A stretch of 37,641 nucleotides of DNA from Pseudomonadota bacterium. Lineage in GTDB: Bacteria > Pseudomonadota > Gammaproteobacteria > Burkholderiales > Burkholderiaceae_C. The translations under genes were made by a program, and so were the position numbers. The stretch is taken from positions 1 through 37,641 of the forward strand of contig JAKAZQ010000018.1 of NCBI GenBank assembly GCA_021815805.1, in the 5' to 3' direction. A model generated the notes under the pieces. It was given only the letters and a program-made list of their open reading frames with translations, made no database searches and was not told where the DNA came from. This document shows, in pieces, positions 22,632-30,924 of this stretch (within the stretch, counting starts at the first letter, position 1; each line of letters starts with the position of its first letter).

Positions 22632-23552
22632 TCAGCGCAACAGGATCGATCGCCCGAACAGGCTGCGCAGCAGCTCCACCAGCGCCTCGGCGCTGCGGTT
22701 GCGCAGGTCCAGCGCAGGGTTCAGCTCGACCAGGTCGATCGAGGCGACGCAGCCTCGATCGGCGAGCATCTCCATGCACAACTGGGCCTCGCGCCAGGTC
22801 GGCCCGCCGCGCACCGTGGTGCCCACGCCCGGCGCGGTATCGGGGTCGAGGAAGTCGACGTCCAGGCTCAGGTGCAGGTGACTGTCGCGGGGCGCGGCGT
22901 CGAGCGCCTCCAGCATGACCTGACGCATGCCACGTTCGTCGATTTCCCGCATGTCGTGCACCCGGAGCGCGTGCTGGCGCAGCAGCATGCGCTCGGCATC
23001 GTCCACGCTGCGCACGCCGACCAGCCGGACCTGCCGCGGCTGCAGCACCGGGCACGCAGCGCCCAGCGCGAGCAGTTCGGCGGGTCCCATGCCACACAGG
23101 CAGGCCAGGGGCATGCCGTGCAGGTTGCCGCTGGGGCTGCTCTGCGCGGTGTTGAAATCGGCGTGCGCGTCGAGCCAGATGACGTGCAGCGCTCGCTGCG
23201 TGGCGGCGCAGTGCGCGGCCACCGCGGCGATCGAGCCGAAGGCCAGGCTGTGGTCGCCCCCCAGCAGGATCGGCAGCTCGCCGGCGTGCAGCGCGCCCGC
23301 CGTGGCGTCACGCACCAGGCGGTTCCACTCCACCACCTCGGCGAGGTTGCGCCAGCCTTGACGCGGCGCGGTTGCCGCGTGCGCGGGCCCCGCCAGATCG
23401 CCGGCATCGTGCACCACGAGCCCCTGCGCATGCAGCGCCTGCGCCAAGCCGGCCACGCGCAGCGCCTGCGGACCCATCGAGGCGCCGCGCGTGCCGGCGC
23501 CGAGATCGCTGGGAGCCCCGATCAGACGCGCCGTGCGGGGCGGCGTGGTCAT
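22632..23552 (-). CDS. rocF: Arginase-family ureohydrolase (arginase)
   Basis: This 306-residue protein hydrolyses arginine to ornithine and urea with a binuclear manganese centre. All metal-binding motifs are present: GGDHS (98-102), DAHADFNT (128-135) and SLDVDFLDP (229-237). The substrate-loop region SPSGNLHGMP (139-148), with Asn and Ser at the usual arginase positions, favours arginase over agmatinase. Length fits. The ATG overlaps the stop of the upstream ExbB-like gene by 4 nt (ATGA). It is followed 220 bp later by amt, so arginine breakdown and ammonium uptake genes are adjacent. I chose rocF as the symbol by homology only. Confidence 0.88.
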   Translation of the reverse strand: MTTPPRTARLIGAPSDLGAGTRGASMGPQALRVAGLAQALHAQGLVVHDAGDLAGPAHAATAPRQGWRNLAEVVEWNRLVRDATAGALHAGELPILLGGDHSLAFGSIAAVAAHCAATQRALHVIWLDAHADFNTAQSSPSGNLHGMPLACLCGMGPAELLALGAACPVLQPRQVRLVGVRSVDDAERMLLRQHALRVHDMREIDERGMRQVMLEALDAAPRDSHLHLSLDVDFLDPDTAPGVGTTVRGGPTWREAQLCMEMLADRGCVASIDLVELNPALDLRNRSAEALVELLRSLFGRSILLR

Positions 23553-24217
23553 GGCGTGTCCGGTGCGCCTGCCGTGGCTGGTTCGCCGAGCAGGTGATGC
23601 AGATCCAGCGCGAAACCCTCGAGCCGCGCATCGAGGGTGCGCGCGCGCTTGCCCAGCGCGTTGTAGGCGAGCACCGCGGGAATCGCCACCGCGAGCCCGG
23701 CCGCGGTCATGATCAGGGCTTCGCCCACCGGTCCGGCGACGCTGTCGATGCCGACATGGTGCGCCGCGGCGATGGCGCCGAGCGCGTGCTCGATGCCCCA
23801 GACGGTGCCGAACAGCCCGACGAACGGCGCCGTGCTGCCCACGCTGGCCAGCAGCACGTGTCCGGCGTGCAGTCGCCTGCTCGCGCGGTCGAGGGCCTCG
23901 CGCAGTTCCCGCCGCGCGTGGTCGGCCGGCGCCTGCCACGCGTGGCCGCGGCTCGCCGCCAGGCGCTCGCAGGCCTCGGCCAGTTCGGCGCTCGGGCCGC
24001 CGGGATCGGCCGCGCGCGCCGCGGCGCACGCCGCGGTTGGTGACGCAGCCGCCCAGAACGCCGCGATGGCGCCCGGCACGCGCCGCGCGGCGCGCGCCAG
24101 CATGGCGGTCTTGCGCAGGATGACGAACCAGCTGGCCAGCGACATGCCCAGCAGCACCAGGCCGACGAGTTGCATCGGGGCGTCGCCCTGGAATCCGGGG
24201 ATCGGGTTCGGCGACAT
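23549..24217 (-). CDS. MotA/TolQ/ExbB proton channel family protein
   Basis: The 222-residue protein has the ExbB layout. There is an N-terminal membrane helix (about 17-35), a cytoplasmic Ala/Arg-rich segment (about 36-115) and two further helices. The family block LLASVGSTAPFVGLFGTVWGIEHAL (about 125-149) and GEALIMTAAGLAVAIPAVLAYNAL (about 166-189) carry the pore-lining Thr residues. Such proteins convert proton motive force into work together with an ExbD/TolR partner, for TonB-dependent transport or envelope integrity. No ExbD gene is visible; the next gene, overlapping by 4 nt, is arginase. It lies 25 bp downstream of dapB and is likely the third gene of bamE-dapB-exbB-like. Confidence 0.85.
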   Translation of the reverse strand: MSPNPIPGFQGDAPMQLVGLVLLGMSLASWFVILRKTAMLARAARRVPGAIAAFWAAASPTAACAAARAADPGGPSAELAEACERLAASRGHAWQAPADHARRELREALDRASRRLHAGHVLLASVGSTAPFVGLFGTVWGIEHALGAIAAAHHVGIDSVAGPVGEALIMTAAGLAVAIPAVLAYNALGKRARTLDARLEGFALDLHHLLGEPATAGAPDTP

Positions 24218-24242
24218 GGAACGTGGGCCCCCGACGCGGCGT

Positions 24243-25064
24243 TCAGTCCTTCAGGCCGAGCACGTCGTGCATGTCGTACAGGCCCGGCCCGCGTCCGGCC
24301 AGGAAGCGCACGGCGCGCAGGCTGCCTTCGGCATAGGTCGCGCGGCTGCTGGACTTGTGCGTGATCTCGATGCGCTCGCCGGTGCCGGCGAACAGCACCG
24401 TGTGGTCGCCGACGATGTCGCCGCCGCGCACCACCGAAAAGCCGATCGCGCCGTCGGTGCGCTCGCCGGTATGGCCGTGGCGCGACCATACCGCATCGTG
24501 CGCGAGGTCGCGCCCGGCGGCCGCGGCCACGACCTCCGCCATTTTCAGCGCGGTCCCGGACGGGGCGTCGACCTTGTGGCGGTGGTGCGCCTCGATCACC
24601 TCGATGTCGAAGCCCTCGCGCAGCGCGCGCCCGGCCTGCTCGAGCAGTTTCAGCACCACGTTGACGCCGACGCTCATGTTGGGCGCCAGCACGATCGGGA
24701 TGCGCTGCGCCGCGGCCTCGATGCGCTGCCGGCCGGCGGCATCGAAGCCGGTGGTGCCGATGACCATCGCCACGCCCAGCGACGCGCAGGCGCCGACGTG
24801 CTCCAGCGTGCCTTCGGGGCGCGTGAAATCGATCAGGCAGTCGGCGCCCTGCAGGCCCGTGCGCAGATCCGCCACCACCTGCACGCCGGTCCGCAGACCC
24901 TGCGACGCGCCGGCGTCCTGCCCCAGGCTGGCGGAATCGGCGCGATCCAGCGCGCCGCTGAGCCGGCAATCCGGGGCGTCGGCGATGGCCTGGATCAGCA
25001 TGCGGCCCATGCGGCCGCTGCTGCCGGCCACGGCGATGCGATGGAGTGTGTCGGACGGGCTCAT
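24243..25064 (-). CDS. dapB: 4-hydroxy-tetrahydrodipicolinate reductase
   Basis: This 273-residue enzyme reduces 4-hydroxy-tetrahydrodipicolinate in the lysine/diaminopimelate pathway. It has the N-terminal dinucleotide motif [12 protein letters not shown] (about residues 12-23), the catalytic His motif [16 protein letters not shown] (about 157-172) and the C-terminal '[11 protein letters not shown]' tail. Length matches the family. The ATG overlaps the stop of bamE by 4 nt (ATGA, 25061-25064), the usual bamE-dapB arrangement downstream of a divergent fur in betaproteobacteria. Cytoplasmic. Confidence 0.95.
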   Translation of the reverse strand: MSPSDTLHRIAVAGSSGRMGRMLIQAIADAPDCRLSGALDRADSASLGQDAGASQGLRTGVQVVADLRTGLQGADCLIDFTRPEGTLEHVGACASLGVAMVIGTTGFDAAGRQRIEAAAQRIPIVLAPNMSVGVNVVLKLLEQAGRALREGFDIEVIEAHHRHKVDAPSGTALKMAEVVAAAAGRDLAHDAVWSRHGHTGERTDGAIGFSVVRGGDIVGDHTVLFAGTGERIEITHKSSSRATYAEGSLRAVRFLAGRGPGLYDMHDVLGLKD

Positions 25065-25750
25065 GGCATCGGGCTGGCGGAGGATGCGGGCAGCAGCGGA
25101 ATCGACAGCGGCGCCGGAGCCGATGCCGCGCTGTCGAGCGCCGCCTGGTCGGAGCGCCGCGCCAGCGCCTGCAGGCGCTCGATCTCGGCGCGCGGCGCGA
25201 CCACGGTGAGCGGGCCGGGCGCCGAGCCGGCGGGCGCCGGCTTGCGCGCGGCGAGCTTGCGCGCCGCGGCCGCCATGCTCGCCTGCAGTTGCGCGCGGGT
25301 CAGCCTGGGCGCCTTGTCACCGCTGTGCAGCGCGTTGATCTGCGAGACGAACTGGTCCTCCGAAGGCAGCGGGTCGCCTTGCGTGCGTACCAGGCGCCCC
25401 TGCTTGTCGAACACCACGGTGAAGCGCCGCACGATGGGTGCGTGGTAGCCCTGGCGCAGGCTGAACACGTATTCCCAGCGATTCGCATGGAAGACGTCCT
25501 GCAGCAGCGGAGTGCCGAGGATGCTGCGCACCTCGGCCCGGGTCATGCCGGGATGCAGCTGCGCGGCCATCTCGCGCGACACGAAATTGCCCTGGATCAC
25601 GTCGACGCGGTAGGGCTTGAACATGTCCGTGAGGTCGTGCTGCTGGGTCTGCGTGCTGCAGGCGCCAAGGCTCAGCGCGGCGAGCAGTCCCAGCGCGCAG
25701 CCCAGCGCGCGGCGCGCGGGGCGATGGTCCAACAGGAATGACAGGGGCAT
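25061..25750 (-). CDS. bamE: Outer-membrane assembly lipoprotein BamE (SmpA/OmlA) with long C-terminal tail
   Basis: BamE is a lipoprotein subunit of the beta-barrel assembly machine. The 229-residue product has a lipoprotein signal with lipobox LGAC (Cys about residue 31) and the SmpA/OmlA core (about 38-130). The core includes [28 protein letters not shown], where the 'GM...V...LG' pattern is diagnostic, and a [10 protein letters not shown] strand. After the core comes about 100 residues of Ala/Pro-rich sequence, which the Escherichia coli protein lacks. ATG 25750 gives a compact signal peptide; ATGs at 25786 and 25804 are alternatives. No strong ribosome binding site marks any of them. Divergent from fur. 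Confidence 0.88.
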   Translation of the reverse strand: MPLSFLLDHRPARRALGCALGLLAALSLGACSTQTQQHDLTDMFKPYRVDVIQGNFVSREMAAQLHPGMTRAEVRSILGTPLLQDVFHANRWEYVFSLRQGYHAPIVRRFTVVFDKQGRLVRTQGDPLPSEDQFVSQINALHSGDKAPRLTRAQLQASMAAAARKLAARKPAPAGSAPGPLTVVAPRAEIERLQALARRSDQAALDSAASAPAPLSIPLLPASSASPMP

Positions 25751-25804
25751 CGGGGTCTGTGCGTAGGGGCACGCTGGCGCATGCATCGGCGACACGCGCA
25801 ACAT

Positions 25805-25870
25805 AGGGGAATGCGCAAAGCGTCGCCACGGGGTGAACTATCATCCCGATTCTAAACATCGCCTATTCCC
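25805..25870. promoter_or_regulatory. Divergent bamE/fur promoter region
   Basis: This 66-bp spacer must carry both promoters. It has TAGAAT on the minus strand (25854-25849) and TATCAT on the plus strand (25839-25844) as possible -10 elements; neither has a good -35. No clear Fur box was seen. Confidence 0.3.
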
Positions 25871-26347
25871 ATGACGGTCTCGAACGCGCAAGGCCTGCGC
25901 AGCACCGGGTTGAAGGTCACCCAGCCGCGCTTGAAGATCCTGGAAATCTTCCAGAAAGGGGCGATGCGCCACATGACGGCGGAAGACGTCTATCGCGAGT
26001 TGCTGAACGACAACTCGCGCGACATCGGCCTGGCCACGGTGTACCGCGTGCTCACCCAGTTCGAGCAGGCGGGCATCCTGTCGCGCACCCACTTCGAGTC
26101 GGGCAAGGCGATGTTCGAGATCAACGAGGGCAAGCACCACGACCATCTGCTGTGCGTCGACTGCGGGCGTGTCGAGGAATTCGTCGACGCCGAGATCGAG
26201 CGCCGCCAGCAGCGCATCGCCGTCGAGCGCGGGTTCGAACTGCAGGAGCACTCGCTGGCGCTGTACGCCAGTTGCCGGCGCGATCCCTGCCCCTACCGGC
26301 CGAAGCCGGGCGACGAGCCGGGCCGTGCGCCGTCGTCCGACGTCTGA
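25871..26347 (+). CDS. fur: Ferric uptake regulator Fur
   Basis: Fur is the cytoplasmic iron-responsive repressor. The 158-residue protein has the N-terminal winged helix (residues 10-85, with TQPRLKILEIF and DIGLATVYRVLTQFEQAGIL) and the metal-binding segment KHHDHLLCVDCG with His89, His90, Cys95 and Cys98. The second Cys pair is Cys135/Cys140 (SCRRDPC). His34 and the HFESGKAMFE hinge are also typical. Length is slightly above average because of a short polar tail. Gene order, divergent from bamE-dapB and convergent with hprK, is standard for Burkholderiales. Confidence 0.96.
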   Translation: MTVSNAQGLRSTGLKVTQPRLKILEIFQKGAMRHMTAEDVYRELLNDNSRDIGLATVYRVLTQFEQAGILSRTHFESGKAMFEINEGKHHDHLLCVDCGRVEEFVDAEIERRQQRIAVERGFELQEHSLALYASCRRDPCPYRPKPGDEPGRAPSSDV

Positions 26348-26368
26348 GGCGTGCGCCGGGCGCCGCCT

Positions 26369-27325
26369 TCAGTCGTCGCCGCCCTCGATCATCGCCTGGC
26401 GCTGACGCTCCTGGAATTCCTTGAAGGTGTCGATTCCCCGCAGTTGCAGGATGGTGTTGCGCACCGCGGCCTCGACCAGCACCGCCAGGTTGCGCCCGGC
26501 CTCCACCGGAATCAGCACCTTGCGCACCGCCACGCCGAGCACGTCCTGGCGCACGTTGCCGGTGGGCAGGCGCTCGAAATCCTGATCCTGGGTGTCGCGG
26601 CGCACCAGATGGACGATCAGCCGCAGGCGCATCTTGCGCCGCACCGCGGTCTCGCCGAAGATGGTGCGAATGTCCAGGATGCCGATTCCGCGCACTTCCA
26701 GAAGGTTCTGCAACAGCGGCGGGCAATGCCCCTCGACGGCGCTCTGGGTCACGCGTGACAGCTCGACGCAGTCGTCGGCCACCAGCCCGTGGCCGCGGGA
26801 GATCAGTTCAAGCCCGAGTTCGCTCTTGCCCAGCCCGGATTCTCCGGTGATGAGCACGCCGAGCCCGAGGATGTCCATGAACACCCCATGCAGCGAGGTG
26901 CGATTGGCGAACAGCTTGGACAGGTAGGCGCGCAGCACGTCGATCACGAAGGCTGCGGGCTCGTCGGTGACGAACACCGGGATGCCGGCGTCGTCGCTGG
27001 TCTTGAGCAGCCATGGCGGCGGCTCCTGGCCGTCGGCGATGACCAGCGCCGGCGGGCCGAGGCCGACTACGCGGCGAATGCGTCGCCCGCTGTCGGCCTC
27101 GTCGGCGTGGATCAGGTAGTGCATCTCGCGCCAGCCGAGGATCTGCACGCGATAGGGGTGGATATAGTTCAGGTAGCCGACGAGGTCGGCACCCGACGTC
27201 GCGCCCTGCACTGCGGCGTCGTCGAAACGTCGTTCCGGATTGCGCTGCCCGGCCACCCAGCGCCACTTGAGCAGCGCCGTGTTGGCCTCGAACAGGCGAT
27301 CGGCGGAAAGGGTGGCGGCTTTCAA
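26369..27325 (-). CDS. hprK: HPr kinase/phosphorylase
   Basis: HprK phosphorylates and dephosphorylates a serine of HPr-type proteins. The 318-residue protein has an N-terminal MurF-like regulatory domain (1-130) and a C-terminal kinase domain with Walker [16 protein letters not shown] (about 159-173). The HprK signature follows: [14 protein letters not shown], then [15 protein letters not shown]. In proteobacteria it works with the nitrogen PTS (PtsN, NPr) rather than sugar catabolite repression. It follows ptsN by 19 bp on the same strand and is convergent with fur. Confidence 0.95.
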   Translation of the reverse strand: MKAATLSADRLFEANTALLKWRWVAGQRNPERRFDDAAVQGATSGADLVGYLNYIHPYRVQILGWREMHYLIHADEADSGRRIRRVVGLGPPALVIADGQEPPPWLLKTSDDAGIPVFVTDEPAAFVIDVLRAYLSKLFANRTSLHGVFMDILGLGVLITGESGLGKSELGLELISRGHGLVADDCVELSRVTQSAVEGHCPPLLQNLLEVRGIGILDIRTIFGETAVRRKMRLRLIVHLVRRDTQDQDFERLPTGNVRQDVLGVAVRKVLIPVEAGRNLAVLVEAAVRNTILQLRGIDTFKEFQERQRQAMIEGGDD

Positions 27326-27344
27326 GGAGCGACGGCGCGCCGGC

Positions 27345-27815
27345 TCAGGCGGCGTGTTGCAGCGAAGCCCAGTCGCGCACCAGGCGATGCAGCGCGACCG
27401 CGTCGGGGGCTTCGAGCATGCGATGGCGGAATGCGTCGTCGGACAGCATCTCGGCGATCACCGACAGCAACTCCAGGTGCTTGCCCGACGCCGACTCGGG
27501 CACCAGCAGGAACACCAGCAGCTGCACCGGCTGGTTGTCCGGAGCCTCGAAGGGAACCGGGCTGGACAGCCGGACCAGCGCCGCGCTCGGCTGCCTCAGA
27601 CCCTTGATGCGCCCGTGGGGAATGGCCATGCCCTGTCCGAGCCCGGTGGACCCGAGGCGCTCGCGTGCGAACAGGTTGTCGGTGACCACCGAGCGGGCGA
27701 GCCCGAGATGGTTTTCGAACAGCAGGCCGGCGAATTCGAAGGCGCGCTTTTTGCTGCTGGCTTCGACGTTTACCTGGACATGAGCCAGCGGCAGGATCTG
27801 GGCCAGGGAATTCAT
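27345..27815 (-). CDS. ptsN: PTS IIA-like nitrogen regulatory protein PtsN
   Basis: This EIIA-Ntr protein is a phosphorylated regulator that links nitrogen and carbon status to potassium transport and other targets. The 156-residue protein has the EIIA(fructose) fold with the phosphorylated His67 in [12 protein letters not shown], and the [23 protein letters not shown] helix typical of PtsN. The ATG at 27815 (MNSLAQILP) matches homologues; a longer frame to 27866 is not conserved. It lies in the usual hpf-ptsN-hprK order, though 324 bp separate it from hpf. Confidence 0.94.
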   Translation of the reverse strand: MNSLAQILPLAHVQVNVEASSKKRAFEFAGLLFENHLGLARSVVTDNLFARERLGSTGLGQGMAIPHGRIKGLRQPSAALVRLSSPVPFEAPDNQPVQLLVFLLVPESASGKHLELLSVIAEMLSDDAFRHRMLEAPDAVALHRLVRDWASLQHAA

Positions 27816-28139
27816 GGCGTGGGAACCGGTGATGCGGACATGGACGGGCCTCCGGGGCCGGGGCACGCCGCGCGGGGCGAAACCGCCCTCGCGCGGCGGC
27901 GCGGACGCGACGCGCGTGCGGCGTCGCGAGGGTGACAGACGGTGAGTGTATCGACCTGTCGGCCGGGGTGGGTAACCCTGATGTCGATTCCGCCGTTGCG
28001 AGTGCCGGATGCCGCAGACGGCAGCGTGCGCGGCTCGACCCGGCGCGGGGACTCGTGTGTGCGGCGCATGGGGTGGCGGAGCGCGGGAGCCGGCAGCCGC
28101 CGCGGCGCCGCTGCGCCGCGACGGAGGGAGGTCTGCGGC
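27816..28139. other. Spacer between hpf and ptsN
   Basis: These 324 bp are GC-rich and show no gene. A GC hairpin-like run near 28100-28125 could end hpf transcription, and a promoter for ptsN would be expected here, but I see no clear -35/-10 pair. Confidence 0.5.
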
Positions 28140-28475
28140 TCAAGAAACGGCCAGATGCTTGCCCGGCACGGCCTGATGCGCCCGGGTGCGGTTCTTGTGC
28201 TCGACGACCTGGCGGTCGATCTTGTCCACGAGTTCGTCGATCGCGGCGTACAGGTCGTGGTCCTGGCTCTCGGCGAAGAGGTTGCGTCCCTTGAGAAGCA
28301 GCGTGCACTCGGCCTTCTGCCGACGTTCCTTCTCCTTTTGCTTTTCCACCGACAGAAGCACGTTGACGCTGATCAGTTGATCGGAGTGTCGCGTGACCCG
28401 GTGCATCTTGGATTCCACGTAGCTGCGCAGCGCAGGGGTGACTTCCATGTGGTGGCCGCTGATGGTCAGGTTCAT
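28140..28475 (-). CDS. hpf: Ribosome hibernation promoting factor (short HPF / YhbH-type)
   Basis: HPF binds the 30S subunit near the decoding centre and favours inactive 100S ribosomes in stationary phase. The 111-residue protein is the short form. It begins MNLTISGHHMEVTPALRSYVESKM (split here as the first strand and helix), has the VLLSVEKQK strand and the 'FAESQDHDLYAAIDELVDKIDRQV' helix of the family. An AGGAGGG ribosome binding site precedes the ATG by 4-5 nt, the strongest in the window. It normally follows rpoN directly; here rpoN is 2.4 kb upstream beyond two unrelated genes. Confidence 0.94.
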   Translation of the reverse strand: MNLTISGHHMEVTPALRSYVESKMHRVTRHSDQLISVNVLLSVEKQKEKERRQKAECTLLLKGRNLFAESQDHDLYAAIDELVDKIDRQVVEHKNRTRAHQAVPGKHLAVS

Positions 28476-29016
28476 GAATCCCTCCTGATTCGAATGAAAC
28501 TGTGGTTGCAGGGTTCTCCTGCGACGCGCCGGCTCCGGCGTGCGGCCTGCGCGCGTCCAGGAGGTCGGATCCGGGCTCTAAGGCAGGTCCGGACCCCGAC
28601 GCAACCAGTGTGCGCCCGCCGCGAATCAAAAGCAAGCTGCCGAGTCGGGGCCCGCGCCGGGGTCTCGGCGCGGCCTCGGAGCGGCTTGGACAGGCGTATT
28701 GATCGTCCGCTTTCATCGCGGAAAACCTGGCGAGTCGTCGACAAAACAACAGAAATGTTCGCGAAATCCTGCCTTCGGAGTGTGTGTCCAAAGTCCCGGC
28801 GGGGCCGCTCGCCATGGCGCCGGCTGCGCGCGCAGCATGACGACCGCGCGGCGGCCGGCGGCGCCGCCGCACGCGGGTGACGACCCCGCATGGGACCCCG
28901 CATGGCGGCAGCGCGTCAGCGCGTCGGGGCTGCCGTGACCCGGCCGCGGCGGGTGGCGCCCGGCGCGCCGCCGCGGGCGTCGCCACGGCGCAGGCGCGGC
29001 CAGCCGCCGATGCGTG
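28476..29016. other. Spacer between the TauE/SafE fusion gene and hpf
   Basis: The 541-bp spacer has no gene I can support. A relatively AT-rich stretch (about 28700-28770) is the best place for an hpf promoter, with TTGTTTTGTC on the minus strand, but no convincing pair of boxes or sigma-54 site was found. Confidence 0.5.
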
Positions 29017-30276
29017 TCACAGCCAGCCGGCGCCGCGCGCGAGCATGCTGCACGCCACCAGCACGATCATCGGCACGAAGATCTTGCGCAGGTGGATGTT
29101 CGAAAGGTGGTTGAGCGTCTTGGCGCCGAGCATGGAGCCGGCCAGCACCCCCAGCGCGACCGGCGCGGCGATCATCGGGTCGATGTCTCCACGCTGGAAA
29201 AAGATCCCGGCCGACGCGGCGGCGGTCACGCCGATCATGAAATTGCTCGTCGTCGTCGAGACCTTCATCGGCAGGCGCATCGCGGTGTCCATCGCCAGCA
29301 CCTTGAAGGTGCCGCTGCCGATTCCGAGCAGGCCGGACACCAGTCCCGCCACGTACATCATGCCGAACCCGGCGGGCACGTGCGCGACGTTGTAGGGGAT
29401 GTCGCGCCGCGTGCGCCGGTCGGCATAGATGCCGGGCAGGCGCAGGCGCGCGGCCCACGGGTGGTTCTGCACGCCCTGCGGCAGTTCCTCGCCGAGGCGC
29501 ATCACCAGGGGAATCGCCGACACCAGCAGGATCAGGCCGAACACGACGAACAGCACCGTGTCGTTGAGCATCGACGACACCAGGGCTCCGCAGATGGCGC
29601 CGATGGTCGTGGCGATCTCGAGGAACATGCCGATGCGCAGATTGGTCATGCGGTCGCGCACGTACGCGGCGGCGGCTCCGGAAGAGGTGGCGATCACCGA
29701 GACGATCGACGCGCCGATCGCCGACGCGAACGGGACCCGGAAGACGAGCGTGAGGATGGGCACGATGAACACGCCGCCGCCGAGCCCGGCGAGCGCGCCG
29801 ACGAAGCCGGCGAACATGCTGCTCAGCGCGATGAACACGAAGTCGAAGAAGTTGCTCCCGGGCATGCTCGTGGCGGCCGCCTTGCCGACGTGCGCGCCGA
29901 TGCCGAAGATGCTCAGCAGGAGGATCGCCAGCACCAGCGCGGTGATCACCATGTAGGTGCGGTCCCTCTCGATCGCGAAGGCCACGATCGACACGGCGAC
30001 CCGGATCACCGGAGTGGCCACGAGGATGAGCAGGCCGGCGCTGACGATGGCCATCGGGCTGGCCGCCTCCAGGCCAGCGATCACTCCCGGCAGGGTGTCG
30101 GGGAAGGTCGAGCCCGCGGCGTGGCCGAACAGCGGCAGCAGGTAGCCGTACACGACCCCGACGAGGATCACGCCGACGCTCAGCAGCACGCCCGCGCGCA
30201 GCACGCCGCTGATGATGATCTCGGTCTTGCGGATCAGGCTGTCTTCGGCCCCGGCGAGGATCGTCGTGTCGTTCAT
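29017..30276 (-). CDS. DUF1634-TauE/SafE (TSUP) fusion membrane transporter
   Basis: The 419-residue protein joins two modules. Residues ~20-130 hold three membrane helices with the DUF1634 pattern, including LLILVATPVIRVAVSIVAFAIERDRTYMVI. Residues ~140-419 are a TauE/SafE permease with the duplicated glycine motifs GALAGLGGGVFIVPILTLVF and GLLGIGSGTFKVLAMD. TSUP proteins export or import sulfur-containing or organic anions such as sulfite or sulfoacetate. DUF1634 proteins are usually separate and encoded next to TSUP genes, so the fusion itself supports joint function. The ATG at 30276 was chosen from the N-terminal sequence; no strong ribosome binding site is seen. It is divergent from rfaE2. 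Substrate unknown. Confidence 0.82.
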   Translation of the reverse strand: MNDTTILAGAEDSLIRKTEIIISGVLRAGVLLSVGVILVGVVYGYLLPLFGHAAGSTFPDTLPGVIAGLEAASPMAIVSAGLLILVATPVIRVAVSIVAFAIERDRTYMVITALVLAILLLSIFGIGAHVGKAAATSMPGSNFFDFVFIALSSMFAGFVGALAGLGGGVFIVPILTLVFRVPFASAIGASIVSVIATSSGAAAAYVRDRMTNLRIGMFLEIATTIGAICGALVSSMLNDTVLFVVFGLILLVSAIPLVMRLGEELPQGVQNHPWAARLRLPGIYADRRTRRDIPYNVAHVPAGFGMMYVAGLVSGLLGIGSGTFKVLAMDTAMRLPMKVSTTTSNFMIGVTAAASAGIFFQRGDIDPMIAAPVALGVLAGSMLGAKTLNHLSNIHLRKIFVPMIVLVACSMLARGAGWL

Positions 30277-30408
30277 GGTGTGCTGGGCACGCTGGCGCGC
30301 GCCGGAGGGCGAAGGCTGGAAAAAGGGCCGGGAACGACCCGCGATTCTACCGTGCGCGTCGCGCCGGAGCGTCCTGCTGGCGGCCCGCCCTCTGCGACAA
30401 TGCGCGCC

Positions 30409-30915
30409 ATGCAACAGCCCGACCCCACGCCGCCGGTGCCGGATTTCCTGCGCAAGATCTGCACCCCGCAGCAACTCGATGCCGCACTTGCGGCGCTGCC
30501 GCGCCCGCTGGTGTTCACCAACGGCGTGTTCGACATCGTGCATCGCGGCCACGTCACCTACCTGGCGCAGGCGCGCGCGCTGGGCGCGAGCCTGGTGGTG
30601 GGGTTGAATTCCGATGCCTCGGCGCGCGGCCTGGGCAAGGGCCCGGAACGCCCGCTCAACCCGCAGGAGGACCGCGCCCAGGTGCTGGCGGCGCTGCAGA
30701 GCGTCGACCTGGTGGTGCTGTTCGAGCAGAGCACTCCGTTGCAACTGTTGCAGAAAGTGCGCCCCGACATCTACGTCAAGGGCGGCGACTACGACGTGGA
30801 CTCCCTTCCCGAGGCGGCGCTGGTGCGCTCGTGGGGCGGACGCGCCTGCGCGCTGGCACTGGTGCAGGGACGCTCGACGACGGCGCTGGTGCAGCGCATT
30901 CGCGACGGCGCCTGA
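30409..30915 (+). CDS. rfaE2: D-glycero-beta-D-manno-heptose 1-phosphate adenylyltransferase
   Basis: This enzyme makes ADP-heptose for the lipopolysaccharide core. The roughly 168-residue protein is a single nucleotidyltransferase domain with FTNGVFDIVHRGHVTYLAQA (HxGH motif), the KVRPDIYVKGGDY segment and the C-terminal GRSTTALVQRI motif. It is the stand-alone second half of HldE; no kinase domain is attached, so a separate RfaE1 is expected elsewhere. Starts at 30409 or 30400 are both possible; neither has a clear ribosome binding site. It is convergent with rpoN (9-bp gap) and divergent from the TSUP fusion. Confidence 0.92.
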   Translation: MQQPDPTPPVPDFLRKICTPQQLDAALAALPRPLVFTNGVFDIVHRGHVTYLAQARALGASLVVGLNSDASARGLGKGPERPLNPQEDRAQVLAALQSVDLVVLFEQSTPLQLLQKVRPDIYVKGGDYDVDSLPEAALVRSWGGRACALALVQGRSTTALVQRIRDGA

Positions 30916-30924
30916 GCCTGCGCC

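Noticed and set aside
30409-30915. Bifunctional HldE
   Set aside because: Only the nucleotidyltransferase domain is present; no ribokinase-like domain precedes it in frame.
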